Assembly: GCA_033063855.1 (NCBI GenBank)
Contig: CP093830.1
Coordinates: 11,966,854 to 12,030,853 of the forward strand
DNA length: 64,000 bases
Direction: 5' to 3'
DNA from: Smittia aterrima
Lineage: Eukaryota > Arthropoda > Insecta > Diptera > Chironomidae
The translations under genes were made by a program, and so were the position numbers. Each line of letters opens with the position of its first letter. Within the stretch, counting starts at the first letter, position 1. Below, one piece after another: positions 13,501 to 26,345 of this stretch. The notes under the pieces were generated by a model, which worked only from the letters and a program-made list of their open reading frames with translations, had not been told where the DNA came from and did no database searches.

Positions 13501-16500
13501 CTATCGCGGCAACTCTTGGGTTATCTCACGCAGCTACCGTTTCCATAACAAAAAAAAATTGTTTACGGAATCATTCGTCTGGTTACAGAATCCGCTTCGT
13601 CTTGACACTCTTGGGTCTTCCTAACTAGTCTGTCATTGCCGATTCGGAGCTTTACAAGAAGCTCGTTACAATTATTATTCATCACACTTAGGCCATAAAC
13701 TTTAAAAGCACCTAAGTTTTATGTTTAATTAAGCTGATTAGTTGAACACGACTCGTTGAGTTATTTGACGAGTGATAAAAAGTTAAACTGATTTGCAATT
13801 CTAATCATCTGTCTGGATAAAATAAAAAGTTTTGTGGTGATCCACACGACGGCATCATTAAACTCGTGTCATAAACTCATAAACGTCATGGCGTGGATAG
13901 AGAAGGAAAGAGTCGAAAGCTTGAAAATGAATATTAAACGACAATCACGACATTGTTGTGTATGCAAAGCAGCAGAAAAAGTTCTGGATGAACTCAGCCT
14001 GAACAGGATACGATGGCAACGAAAAGAGAAAAAGAGAGAGTTCCGCAATAACTACGAGTGCCATAAAGCGATATTATTTTTAATAACAGCGAGATGGTTT
14101 TTGTGCGGCGAAATATACTGACAAGCGAACGAGTTGAGACAACGATAAAAAAAATCTTCTTTCCCCGCTGTCGTTAAGTGACTTTAATAATTTGCAATTT
14201 ATTTCAATGTGAAGTGGATTTATTTTCTATTTTTCAACTTAAAGGAAGAATTCAACACACGACGTTTCTAAGTCGCTTTTCTTTCCTTTTTCCATTTGAA
14301 AACACGATACGACAACGTAAAGCTTTCGAGATCCGCTTAGCTTACTTTTCGGATCCCCGCAATATTCATTATCATTATGAAACGAGTGAAAGAAAATCAA
14401 TGGAGATGTGGGAAGCTTGTGGATGTGTGAGATGTGTGCCAAGAATAATGATAATCCGAAAGAGAAAAATATTCAGATTAATGGAAAATTGCTCTTGTAA
14501 TATTTTAATAAGACTTAGGAGACGTTGGAAGAATCCATTAATTTCAATTTTCTTCTTGTCCACTTTTATTTCCATCTCTTCGTCTTCTTGCCCGAAAGAC
14601 GAGAAAAGACATTTTGCAATAAATAGTTTTCTCTTTTTATCAATTTGCCGAGTCATCGTAGAAGCAAAAAAAAGAAGATTTTGTATCTGCGTCTTATTAG
14701 CTTGAGACCTTCAAGTATCTCTTAGGATCAAAAAAAATTTAGAGCTCCATGCCTGACTAAAGAAGACATTGACGAAGGGTTTAAAAAGGAAAGTGAAGCT
14801 GTCGTGTTTTGTCTTATTTCAAAAAGACTTCTAGGAGCTCCACAAGATACGAATGAGACTTTTCCTGTCATGTCATGAGGGGACTAGTGGAGAGAAAGCA
14901 TTTTAAAGTGATAGTAATAGGCTCATTCAGCAGAAAACATCTCATTTTCTACGAGACATCTTTTTTTCGACTCCATTGTTGCTGAGCGAGTATGCGGACT
15001 CATGTTTTTATTTGTTTGATCAGCAGCCATTTATCTTCTTTTTTGTTAATAATAATTCGAGGATTTTTTATGATATCCCCGCTCCATTTTCTTTGATGTG
15101 GCATTAACTGAATGACACACTAAAAACTGAACGAGGCGGTTTGAGAGAAGAATAGAAATCGCTCTGTGTCTGATATGAATTTATGAATTGTATCAAAGGA
15201 TGTAACAACACAATGGTTGAAGCTAATAACTTCACTCTTGATCTGATCGAGCAACAAACATAAACTTCTTTTCATCGAATGGTGTACGTATTAGGCTTCA
15301 ACAATGTGATAGAGACGATCTAGTGGCACTTCAACAATGTAATTATGTATGATTTCCCAATAAAGCTAAGTCCGCTGAAAAGAAAGAAAATGAATTGACA
15401 GCAAACTGGAGCAGATTACGTAATAAATGCGAGATAATATTTATTCTTTGATACAAGCCTCGGCTTGAGCCTTTGTTGTGTTATCATATACAAAGCCAAA
15501 CGAGATGAATGCCGTCATATTTTTATTCGGCTCGTTCTATAATAAAGTAATTCATTTATCTTATAAAAATGTAGCGATATCGTAAATTGGCTTTCAAATC
15601 ATGCGTACAACTGATGCCTCGTTATCGAAACGTTTGAGTAAAAGCATTTCTCTGTAAAAGAAGACTCGTAAAGTTATTTTCGTCTCGGAATCTCGTCTTT
15701 CGATTATGAAATTTCTTTTAATTGACTTATCAGTTATTACTCTTGCACAAGTAATCGCTCGCTCTACTCTACCCACATCGTTATCAATTGAGATGCACAC
15801 AACAAGGTTTATTCTCGTGATCGTTGAATTAATTAGATGATGACGCTTCAAATATGAATGACGAGAGGAATATTTTAGTCGAGTGTAAGATAAACGAGAT
15901 ATGACAGTAAGAGATGACACCATCGAAGCGAAAATTCGCACATTTGAGGAGAAAACTATTTGTCATTCTGGCTTTACTATCAACTGGCATTAGTTGCCAT
16001 TGAAACTGTCACTTAAAATTGTTTAATATGACATGATGATCTTCTTAAGTCGTCACTAAAGCCTGCACGCCCACCACAATTCTTGTGAGCTTTCCATCAT
16101 CTCCTTGATAAGATTTATACTTTGGAAGAAACCAAATCCATTTTTTTCCTTGAGCGATTCTTCTCCAAATGAAATGAGATCAAATTGGGTTCAAGGCGTT
16201 TCGTTTCGATGGACCGGTTGTATTAGGATTACAAATGAAAAGGTTGAATAATGAGAAATTCTTTTTCCGATTGATGCAAACAATTTCCATTCATGGATGA
16301 GAAAAACGAAAATATTTTACGACGTTCCTTTAAAATTAAATGAAATGCCATCGCTTTCGAAATAATCAACCATCAAACAAGATGTTTACCGTCTTCAATT
16401 TGAAAGAGCCGCAATTCTAAGAGGTTTACCTTTAATAAAGATTACGTAAATTTTCTTTCTCCAACTCTTGGTCTGCTCTGTTCCAAGGAGTACCTTCCCC

Positions 16501-17479
16501 GTAAAATCCCGCGAAAGATTAATTTTAAAGACACTCTCAAAGAGTCGGTGAGGATGAAAAAAAAAATGAAAGCTGTCATAATTGATGAGCTAAAGATGGA
16601 TGATTAATGAAGAAAAAGTTGTTGGAATAAATAATTAATTCATTAATTAAGTGTAGCTGATCTCTCGGCAGCATGAAAATTGATAGACGATGAAGAAGAA
16701 AAAAGTTGTTGCCTTGTTGAGAAACTTTCGACGAATGATTAAAGATTAGTCACTTCGTCATGTTCCTGTTAACACTCCCGCCGGATAGAACGCTCTAGGG
16801 TCGGAGGTGCTTGTTGTTTTCCTTTCATTCATCATTAATCTTCGAGAGAGTGCTCTGGCAAAAGCTGAATTAATGCTCATAATTTTCAGTTCTTCAGTTT
16901 AAAGTGGGATAAAGTAAAAGAGGAATTGGCGCTGATGGAGTCTATTAAATATTAAAACCCTGACATTACATTTGGTCTTCATCGTTGTTCAAGTAAATTT
17001 AATCTCTAGGGACGCAGCAGCCTTTTTCTCTCATGCATAATTATTTTTTTCCGCTGTTCTCATCTCCCACTGGGAATTATCGGCCTTTAAATTTCATCAG
17101 CTTAATGGCGCGATGTTATTAATAGCGACGTCTCTGTCGACGGCAATGTTACGTCTATAAACGAAACATTACAGAGCACTTCATCTTTCTAATGTGAAGC
17201 TCATTAAATGTTAATTCCAGTGCTCGTGCAATTAAAGGCGCCATAAACTACGAGTGAAATTTTATGTTCGCGTCGTGTCTCGAAGGCATCAACAAGTCCG
17301 AGAAAAGTCATTGAACGTTAAATAAATGGCTCGCTTTCACTTTTCAACAAAGGATTTTTCAACTTATGTCGATCTCTGCGGCTGTGATTTATAGTCGAAA
17401 CAATAAAAGCTCCTGAATTAAATTTTCTATGCTTCTTTATGCCGACGTCCCATCGCGTCCCTCCTCTCATCTCTGTAAA

Positions 17480-17523
17480 TATAAAAGGTCAAAAAGTGCT
17501 GAGCCTAGCAATCTTTTCTCAGT
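17480..17523 (+). promoter_or_regulatory. Possible core promoter (TATA + initiator)
   Basis: TATAAAAG at 17480-17487 is followed by the arthropod initiator pentamer TCAGT at 17519-17523. The spacing from TATA to the initiator A (about 41 bp) is roughly 10 bp longer than usual. It lies about 1 kb upstream of the beat first coding exon on the same strand, so it could drive the untranslated first exon of that gene. No clear matching donor site was identified, so this is tentative. Confidence 0.3.
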
Positions 17524-18481
17524 CGTGTAAACACACCAAACTCTTGGCACTCGTCAACCGAAACTTTCTGGAGCTGTTAGATTTGATAATGAAGGAGCGA
17601 AGTGTTGGGAAAATTCACATCATCTTGGAAATTTATGCCGCCGCAAGACTCTTACATAAATAATAATCACTTTTGCTTTAAGAACAAAAACATATCAGAT
17701 AAAAAAAGGATAGAAACAAGGATTTTAAAGCAGAAGCTTTTGGGTCTTATATTGAGTTAAACTTTTTATTATAAAGATCTATTTTAATCGACAAAGAAAA
17801 GAACAATGAACACGATCAACAATTACCATTTGAGAGCAATGTATACACCGCTGATTACGATTTATATGAAGCTAATAACAAATAAAACAAACGCTCCGAA
17901 GTTTATGGAAACTCCGCTCGCTCTATCGTCGGTATATCAACATTCAACTTTCTTCTCATCGGATCTTCATCAAGTTCAGCAATTTCAACATTTACTCGCG
18001 TCTTCAAAGACACGAGCGTCTTCACTTTATTTTCGTTTCTAAGACGAAAATGTTTAATATTCACAAAAAAAATATGTATGACGAGAAAATCAATAGAAAG
18101 CTTTTTACGAAATTCTCATAAAGTGAAAACTTTTCCATCCACGACCCGCATAAACTTCTAGTCGCTGTGAAAGAAGAATGTCGGCGTGTTTCACGAAGTT
18201 TCCCTAGAGTTTTCAATTTAAAATAAAGTGAGCGAGGTTTTCTTTGTGCGCATTGAAGTATTAATAGATTTATGAAGCAACGTAGCATGGCGTTGATGAG
18301 AGAAGCCATTTATGAAATACGATGACGACGGCTTGTCAAAATTAATAAAGTTGAAGCATTGAACTAATTAATTTTTTTTTGAGATTCACACAGCGTCATC
18401 AAATTGATTTAAATTTCGTGTTGACCTGAAGACTAATCTCAAAATTTCTTCTCTTTTAATTACAGACACAAAATAATTAAT

Positions 18482-21400
18482 ATGACGAAGAGAAAGAAAA
18501 GTTCTAGCGCAAGTAGCAAAATGAATTCCTACGTGTGGCTGATATTTCTACTGAAACAGTTATCAATAGGTACGTACGAATGGTTTAGCTCGTGTCTCTT
18601 ATCAGTCTCATAAGTTAATGTTGTGTTCGCGCATTTATTTGTGTCGTGAGATGCTGAAGGTGAAGGAAAGTCGAAAAAGAAAGAACATACGAGTCGTTAT
18701 CAACGTTCGCACTCTTTGTGATAATCAGCATATTTCCGAATACCGAAATGTCGCGATATGCTTTCGGGTCTTTGAGAAATCATATAAATATAGCTGGAAA
18801 TCACAGAATATTCATCAGTCATCTGTTTCAACAGTAACATGAAGGCGATCTTGTTTGTAACTCTCGCACTCGTTGCCTCATTGGCATCCGGCTACGTCGT
18901 CGTTCCCGAAAAGAAACAGCACTATGCTGACAAGGATTTCCTGGTCAAGCAGAAAGCTATCTTGGAGGTCTTCCAACATGTTCACCAAAAGGAAGTTCAC
19001 ACTCAATTGTGGACCGACTCAAAGGCTTACATGATTGAAGAACACTACGATTCATACACCAACGTTGAAGCTGTCAAGGAATTCGTTAAGCTGTACAAAC
19101 ACGGTCTTCTCGCTTTCGATGAAATCTTCACCGTCATGAATGAAGAACAAAAAGACGAAGTCACTGCATTGTTCAACATTTTCTACTACGCCAAGGACTG
19201 GGAAACTTTCTACAAGACAATGGTTTGGGCTCGGTAAATATTCACAAATCGAACATTTCAATTCGATCAGAAATTTATTATTTGATTCATTCTTTAGCTT
19301 CCATGTCAACGAAGGCATGTTCGTTTATGCTTTGACCACTGCCATCTATCACCGCAAGGACTTCTACGGAATTGAATTGCCAGCCATCTATGAAATCTAC
19401 CCATACTACTTCTTCCACGCCGAAGTCTTGCAAAAGGCTCACCAATACAAGATGCAAGGATTCTATGGAATGAAGAAGGTTGAAGGTGTCTACCAAGCAG
19501 TCATCCCAGCTAACTACACTGGATGGTACATGCACACCAACGTTGAACAGAAGGTTTCATACTTCACTGAAGATATTGGACTTAACGCCTGGTACTACTA
19601 TCTCCAAGCTGACTTCCCATACTGGCTCGGAGGCAAGGAATTCGGACTCTACAAGGACCGTCGCGGTGAATTGTACTTGTTCCACCATCAACAACTCTTG
19701 GCCCGTTACTACTTGGAACGTCTCTCCAACGACTTGGGAACAATCCCTGAACTCACTTACGAATTGCCAATCAAGACCGGATACTTCCCAGACATGTACT
19801 ACTACAATGGTGTTCCATTCCCAGCTCGTGACAACAACTACATGATGTACACTGAAGAGAACTATGAACTCATCCAAGAAGTTGAAGACTACGAACGTCG
19901 CATTCGTGACGCAATTGACCTCGGATACATTGTCTTGCCAAGCGGTGACCATGTTGACTTGACCAAGCCTGAATCAATTGAATACTTGGGAAATCTCATC
20001 CAAACCAACCCAGACAGTGTCAACACCCGTTACTACGGATTCCTCGAAATGTACGCCAGAATCCTCCTCGGAGCTTCAGTCGAACACTTCGAAGACCACA
20101 AAGTTGTCCCAAGCGTCTTGGAACAATTCGAAACCTCACTCCGTGACCCAGTCTTCTACCAATTGTACAAACGCATCATTGGATTCTACTGGCAATTCAA
20201 GGACCATCTCCCACATTACACCGTTGACGAAATCACCTTCCCAGGAGTCAAGATTGAATCAGTTGAAATGGACAAACTTGTTACCTACTTCGATAGATTC
20301 GATGCTGATATCACCAACGCTGTTGATGTCGAAGTTTTCGATGAAAAGACCCCAGAATCTGACTTGAAGAAATTCGGAAAGATCGCTCACTACCAAGGAG
20401 AAGATTTCATCATCAAGGCTCGCTCAACTCGTTTGAACACCGTTCCATTCACATACAAATTGACCATCAACTCAGACAAGGCTGTTAAGGGTGTCGTTCG
20501 CGCTTACCTCGGCCCCAAATACGACAGCTACGGAAACGTCTACCATGTCAACGAAAACCGTGAAAACTTCGTTATGTTGGATGTCTTCGCATACGAATTC
20601 ACTGCTGGAAAGAACTTGATCACTCGTAACTCCAACGACTTCTCATTCTTCGTTAAGGACCGCACTACTTTCTTCGAACTTTACAAGCAAGTCATGACTG
20701 CCTACAACGGTGGCGAGAAATACCTTTTGCACACTTCAGAAGCCCACACTGGATTCCCAGCTCGCTTGATGTTGCCTAAGGGTAAGAAGGGCGGTATGCC
20801 ATTCCAATTCTTCTTCGTCGTTTCACCATACAACGCACCAACCACCAAGCCACATGAAGGTTATGAGGAATACGGATACGGATATGTTGACTCACTCCCA
20901 TACGGATACCCACTTGACCGTGAGATCAACGAGAACTACTGGTTCACACCTAACATGTACTACTATGATGTCAGCATCTTCCACAAGACTCAATCTGAAA
21001 TCAACGTTGTCCAGCATTAAGATGAACCATCTCAACACATCTGCCGTATCTCGCTATTTAAAATTCTGTAGATAGACTTTGCAAAAAAATCATTGATTTG
21101 ATTAAAAAACACCAAAAAAATAAACGAAAAAAGTTTTCGAAGAAAAAGAAATTTAATATTTTTTTAATTTATTCAAACTGCAAAATTGTTCTCTTCCCAG
21201 CTAGTGACAGCTCAACTAAGATCGTCAAACCAATCGAGCCTTTCAAGAGCCAGCTCTTACATTTGTTTGTTGAAATTTATTGATTTCATCTTTTTTAACT
21301 TTCTAAAAATAACAAAAACTAAATACTGATTTTAATGAAATTTCAACAGAAAGTTTGACTTATTAAATGATTTATTCTTATCGTGTGAATTGATCAATTA

Positions 21401-22478
21401 AAACAATCGAAATATTTAAATATTTATTTTCAGTTGTTTGCCTAAAAGAGCTCAAGATTTTTGTACCAGAAGCTGTTATAATGGGCAATGCTGCGACCCT
21501 TTCATGTCAATACGATTTAGACAATGTAAGTACAAGGAATCTCCTAAGATGATGGTGAGAAGAATAAAATATTTTTTGCTCCACAGGCAAGTTTATATTC
21601 CGTTCGATGGTATTTTGAGAGCGAGGAGTTTTATCGGTTCGTTCCTAAAGAAGCGCCACCTGCAAGAACCTTCCCAGTTGCTGGCATCAACGTTGACGTA
21701 AGTTCGAACTAATAATAATTTTCTTTCATATTTTTATTGTAAATCATTCACAGTTGGCTCACTCAGATGCCACATCTGTCACGCTGAGGGGAGTAACGCG
21801 AGATTTAACAGGTCAATTCCAGTGCGAGGTGTCAGAAGACGCTCCATTATTTCATACAGACATTCGCTTTGCTGTGATGCAAGTGATTGAGCTGCCAAAC
21901 GAAGAGCCTCGAATGATTGTAGAGAAAAGGACTCTTTTAGCAAACGATAATCTTAAAGCTACGTGTCAGGTTGGCACCTCATTCCCCGCCGCCAACATTA
22001 CGTGGTACATTAATAATAAAAAGGTAAGAGAAGCTCTCCTAATTTAATCTTTAGCTAATGAAATTTTCTACAGGTCAATAAGCTCCCATTTCAAAGGATC
22101 CAATATCGGTCGTTCGAAGGAACTCCAACTTACTCAGCATTAGAACTCTTCCCTCACTGTCCACTTCTACAAGAAATTTATCAGAATCCAGCTCCTTTCA
22201 CTAACGTAGTAACAGTGTCTTGTGAAATCACCATTTTCCACATCTATCATAAGAACCTCCAGCAGCGTATCACACTCGTGGATATGTCAAGCACAGTTTC
22301 GCCAAATATTTTGGGTTGGGACGGAACGAGAGGCAAAAAGAATGGTGACCCTGACAACTCAGCGCTGACAGGAGCCTCAAGTTACTCGTATAGAAACGGA
22401 AATTTGATATTTCTTCTTATAATCTCATTAAACTCATACTTGCTCTTTAATCTTCCTGATAGAGTTGTTCACATGTGA
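18482..22478 (+). CDS. beat: Beaten-path (Beat) family two-Ig-domain protein
   Basis: Five coding exons with agreeing phases: 18482-18569, 21434-21525, 21587-21697, 21754-22023, 22074-22478; 321 residues. A basic N-terminus precedes a hydrophobic signal segment (internal Met14 is an alternative start). Ig domain 1 uses Cys54 and Cys121 with Trp68 in the WYF context; the PPARTFPVAGINVD stretch is characteristic of Beat proteins. Ig domain 2 uses Cys168 and Cys237. The C-terminus is hydrophobic (about residues 298-315), fitting a GPI signal or membrane anchor. Known family role: Beat proteins bind Side receptors on cell surfaces in axon guidance and synaptic partner choice. An acceptor at 18463 just before the ATG implies an upstream 5'UTR exon. 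Which Beat subfamily it is cannot be settled here. The first intron hosts a hexamerin gene. Confidence 0.9.
18783..18819 (+). promoter_or_regulatory. Core promoter of nested hexamerin gene
   Basis: TATAAATA at 18783-18790 and initiator TCAGT at 18815-18819, 33 bp apart, 20 bp before the hexamerin ATG. This gives the nested gene its own promoter inside the beat intron. Confidence 0.85.
18839..21020 (+). CDS. Hexamerin / arylphorin-type larval serum protein (copy 1)
   Basis: Two exons, 18839-19233 and 19298-21020, joined over a 64-bp intron in phase 2; 705 residues, the normal hexamerin length. Signal peptide about residues 1-18, then hemocyanin N, M and C domains. Recognisable family blocks are the AKDW.TFY helix, the YHRKDFYGIELPAIYEIYPYYF block, LLARYYLERLSN, GPKYDSYGN and the FPARLMLP block. 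Aromatic residues are abundant (about 14% Phe plus Tyr in the first 132 residues), typical of arylphorins. Known role: hexameric hemolymph storage protein made by fat body in larvae as an amino-acid reserve for metamorphosis, not an oxygen carrier. Codon choice is strongly biased (TAC, TTC, AAC, CCA, GGA), as expected for very high expression. The gene lies wholly in intron 1 of the beat gene, same strand. Confidence 0.97.
21119..21124 (+). terminator. Poly(A) signal of hexamerin copy 1
   Basis: AATAAA about 100 bp after the stop codon and still inside the host beat intron, 310 bp before the next beat exon. Confidence 0.6.
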
Positions 22479-23974
22479 CACTAATGAGTTTTGTTTGGCT
22501 CGCACTCTGTACATAACTCAACATGCTGATAGCCGATTTTTATTTCACGTAAACGAGAGGATATTAATTTATGACTTTTGTTATAGTGTTTGCGAAAATC
22601 TGTCAAGTCTTTTGAACAAAGTTGTTAGAATTTAATCGTAGGAAACATTTTGAAGCTATTCATAAGAAAAGTCGAGGACCGAGGGCGATGAGATGTTGAA
22701 TTCTTGTTGATGACGAGTTACTCATCCGAGAGCTTTCGCCCAATTCCTTGACGACAAGCCACAATAAAATTACATCTTAAAGAGTGAATTATTGAAGCTT
22801 TCGAAGAATAAATAACAAAAACTTTCATTGTGTAACACGATACTTGAGGAAAGCGAATTAATGATATTGTTTGTTTCCCATTAAACCGTAAAGAACATTA
22901 AAATACGCCAATAACTTTTTAACGACTTAAAACGTCAGTCATGAAAGAAAACTTGAGCTTTCGCTATTTAACACAGTTCAATAAAGAGAAAAAAGCTCTC
23001 AATCATCCGTCGAGTTGAATGAGAAGAATGAACGATTTGAAATGAAATGTAAATACAACAAATCGATGACATTAATGTTGACTCAATGAAAGTGTGTAGA
23101 CGATTTTAATTCACAACAAAGCTTATTTTTTTTAACGAAGCCATTGAACTCCAAAATAAAATCATACAAAAATTGCTGATAACAAGAAAGATTTTTTTTT
23201 TGTAAATGACGACATTAAACTCAAAGATAAATGATTTAACTGACTCGGTAACACAATTTCGTTAAGAAGAAATGAGATTATTCAATCTCGTTGAAATGAA
23301 ATCAAATTATGCTGCAGCGTTCATGGTTTTATCAAACAAACAACTCCACGATGATTTTATAAATGAAATTAATAATTTTATAAGCCCCAACGGCAAATTA
23401 TTTCGTTGTACATAAAACAATTATGAAATTGTATAAAGACGATTAATTTGTTATGAACGTTAATTGTACACGACATGATGTGTTTGATAATAAGGCAACT
23501 AATTATTATAGCGTCAAATAAAACTATTATTAAAAAATGAATTCGTTTTAATCATTCGATGCTATGACAAATTTTGTTTGCAGGTCGTTGAACGTCCAAT
23601 TATACTCCTGAGGAGATAAAGCAATCAAGCACTCACATGCATTGAGGTCAATTCGACGCTTCACTGACTTTGAGATTGTCTGCTAATCTCATGAAGAACA
23701 AAAACAAAATTTTCATTCTTGAATTTCGTAATTTTAATTGAAAATTTCAGGTGAAAACTTCAATGAATATTTTTTCAGTTTTACAACTCTCATCGATTCC
23801 TTCTGCTCCATTTAATTCTACTTACACTCAATTGACGTAAAATGAGGCTGATAATTACGAAAACATTATTGATTACAGAAAGCGAAAATCCGGCACCGTC
23901 TTATGCACACGAAACGATAATAAAATTATTTTTGTCTCTCTTCGTTGTGCATTCGGGATTTCGGAGGTAATTGG
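22479..23974. other. Intergenic spacer, beat to hexamerin copy 2
   Basis: Contains the 3'UTR of the beat gene, with a candidate AATAAA at 22763-22768, followed by AT-rich DNA. I see no further gene. Confidence 0.6.
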
Positions 23975-24011
23975 TATAAAAGGCTGTGCATTTAACTCAT
24001 CTTTAGTCAGT
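23975..24011 (+). promoter_or_regulatory. Core promoter of hexamerin copy 2
   Basis: TATAAAAG at 23975-23982 and initiator TCAGT at 24007-24011, about 34 bp apart from TATA start to the initiator A, 28 bp before the ATG. Arrangement mirrors that of copy 1. Confidence 0.88.
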
Positions 24012-24039
24012 GCGCCTTAGAAGTTCAGGTGAAGACAAA

Positions 24040-26247
24040 ATGAAGACAGCGCTCGTTTTAATCTTGGCTTGCCTTGCGGCAGTCAATGCCAAATATATGA
24101 CAAAGGATGTCAAATTCGCCGACAGTGATTTCATGACGAAGCAGAAGGCAATCTTCGAGATCTTCATGAACGTGTGGCAGCCAGAGATCCACAACAGCTA
24201 CTACGACTTGGCACAAAAATTCAGCTTCGAAACCTACAAAGACAAATTCGATCCTGAGGCTTTCAAATATTTCTATCACTTCTACAGTTTTGGATTCTTG
24301 AAGTTCGATGCAATCTACGCACCCTTCCAGACCGAGCAAAATGAACATATGATGTCAGTCTTCAAGATGTTCTATTTCGCCAAGGACTGGGACACCTTCT
24401 ACAACTTCATGGCCTGGGCCCGTTTCAATATCAACCCAGGAATGTTCATTCAAGCTTTGACAATGGCCGTCTTCCACCGTGATGACTTCCAAGGCATCGT
24501 CTTGCCCGCCATCTACGAAATCACTCCTTTCTACTTCTTCAGCGGCTACACCATTCAAAAGGCACAAAGCATGATGATGGAAGGTACCACGAAGATGAAG
24601 AGTGTCGGAGATTTCTACACTTACACTTTCCCAATGAACTACACTAACTACTACTACGAAACGAATCACGATTCCAAATTGGCTTATTTCATGGAAGGTA
24701 AGACTTGAGTAACATTTAAAGATTCTTCGTCGATTTCTTATAATCTCGTTCACAGATATTGGCCTCAACTCGTACTACTACTACTTCAACATGGATTACT
24801 ACTCTTGGTTGGGAGGAGAAGAGTTCGGACTCAAGAAGGATCGTCGTGGAGAATTCTTCATGTATCAAATCCGTCAGCTTTTGGCTCGTTACTATCTTGA
24901 ACGTTTGTCGAATGGACTTGGAGAAATTCCAGAAATGAATTACTGGGAATCAATCGAAACCGGATATGTCCCTGCCTTGTCTTTCTACAACGGAGTTAAC
25001 TTCCCAACTCGTTCCAACTACTACATGATGTATTTGAACAAGGACAACCAGAGATATTTGGATCATCTTTACAACTACGAACACAGAATCTTCGAAGCCA
25101 TCGACAGTGGATTCTTCCTCTTGCCTAATGGAGACAAATTGCCACTTGACAAACCATCATCGATTGAATACTTGGGTAACTTGATTCAAATGAACAAGGA
25201 CTCGATGGGCAACTTCTACTACTACGGAATGCTTGAGATGCTCGGCCGCAGATTGATCGGAGGATCATCCCACGGATTCGACAGTTTCCATCAAATTCCA
25301 AGGTAAAATTTATTTTTAAAATCTCTTGACGAAATATTTAATAAATTTCTATGAAATCTCTTAGCGTCTTGGAACTTTTCGAAACTGCAATGCGCGACCC
25401 AATGTTCTACGTCTTCTACAAACGCATCTTCTTCTTCTACGAAGCATGGGTCAACAAGATGCCCGCTTACAAGAAATCCGATTTCTACTTCGATGGAGTT
25501 AAATTCGACAAAGTTGAAATGGACAAACTTCTCACTTACTTCGATTTCTTCGAGGCTGATATCACAAACGCTGTTACTGCTCCTATTGAAACCAAGGACA
25601 ACATCAAATCCAAGTTTGAATTCAAGGCTCAAGTTCCACGTTTGAACCACGTTCCATTCAACGTTAAGATGACCGTCAACTCTGCTAAGGCACAAAAGTC
25701 TGTGTTCACAATCTTCGTTGGACCTAAATACGACAGCTACGGAAACGTCTTGGACTTCAATGAGAACAGAAATAACTTCTGGGAACTTGACAGATGGTTC
25801 GTTGAATTGCAAGCTGGATCACATGTTTATGAACGTAGCTCGACTGATTTCTCATGGTTCGTCGCTGACCGCACTTCATACTACGAATTGTACAAGAAAT
25901 TGATGACCGCTTTCAACGGAGGCGAGAAATTCCCATTGGACATGAGCGAAGCTCACTGCGGATTCCCATCCCGTTTGATGTTGCCCAGAGGTCGCGTTGG
26001 TGGCTTTGCCGTTCAATTCTTCTTCTTCGCTTATCCATACACCGCTCCAAAATACGAACGTTTCCATGGATATGACCCAGCAATCTCATGCGGAGTCGGC
26101 AGTGGTACCAGATATTTGGATGACTTGCCATTCGGATATCCATTCAACCAACGTTTCGATACCTTCGACTTCAAGACACCCAACATGTATTTCTTTGATA
26201 CATTCATCCATCATAAAATGAACAACGATATCATGCTTTACTACTAA
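24040..26247 (+). CDS. Hexamerin / arylphorin-type larval serum protein (copy 2)
   Basis: Three exons, 24040-24697, 24756-25302 and 25365-26247, with introns of 58 and 62 bp; 695 residues. The chosen ATG is the one 29 bp after the initiator and directly precedes a good signal peptide (about residues 1-17); an in-frame ATG is not available upstream within the transcript. Hemocyanin N, M and C domains are complete, with the same family blocks as copy 1 (AKDWDTFYNFMAWARF, GPKYDSYGN, FPSRLMLP). It is rich in Phe, Tyr and Met. Role as for arylphorins: larval hemolymph amino-acid store. The two introns sit at positions uninterrupted in copy 1, and the copy 1 intron (after WAR) is absent here, so the genes are old paralogues rather than a recent duplication. 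Confidence 0.97.
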
Positions 26248-26339
26248 ATCTGATGTGGTTGTCCCTTCTTCCTCTATCACAACACAAACTTGCATAATTT
26301 AAATTTCCGTTTTGACTGTGAAAGTCTCAAATTCAAATT

Positions 26340-26345
26340 AATAAA
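26340..26345 (+). terminator. Poly(A) signal of hexamerin copy 2
   Basis: AATAAA 93 bp after the stop codon. Confidence 0.65.

Larger units (their letters stand above)
1..17479. other. Long noncoding region, no supported gene
   Basis: About 17.5 kb of AT-rich DNA in which I find no convincing exon, RNA gene or transposon. Open frames here are short, mostly lack family motifs and have no matching splice partners. The sequence is full of short runs such as TTTATG/CATAAA, GAAAGTTT and CTCGAG-like words on both strands, plus scattered CT/GA microsatellites. Because the beat gene's first coding exon at 18482 is preceded by a splice acceptor, at least part of this region is probably its 5' untranslated intron or its enhancer-bearing upstream DNA. 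Confidence 0.6.

Noticed and set aside
13226..13624. 132-codon frame beginning with a hydrophobic segment
   Set aside because: The start resembles a signal peptide, but the remainder is Phe/Ser-rich low-information sequence with no family motif and no promoter or splice context.
14178..14705. 175-codon open frame on the plus strand
   Set aside because: Opens with GTG, has no domain, no signal, poor composition for a protein and overlapping frames on the other strand; likely chance.
19140..19297. Reading the second hexamerin exon from 19140 as the protein start
   Set aside because: That frame reads through the 64-bp intron and an out-of-frame part of exon 1; splicing 19233 to 19298 restores the conserved WARFHVNEG block.
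19557..19952. Long antisense frames across the hexamerin exons
   Set aside because: These mirror the strong codon bias of the hexamerin coding strand (few stops on the reverse strand) and are not independent genes.
24010..24039. Ten extra N-terminal codons of hexamerin copy 2
   Set aside because: They overlap the TCAGT initiator and lack an ATG; the ATG at 24040 gives a proper signal peptide.
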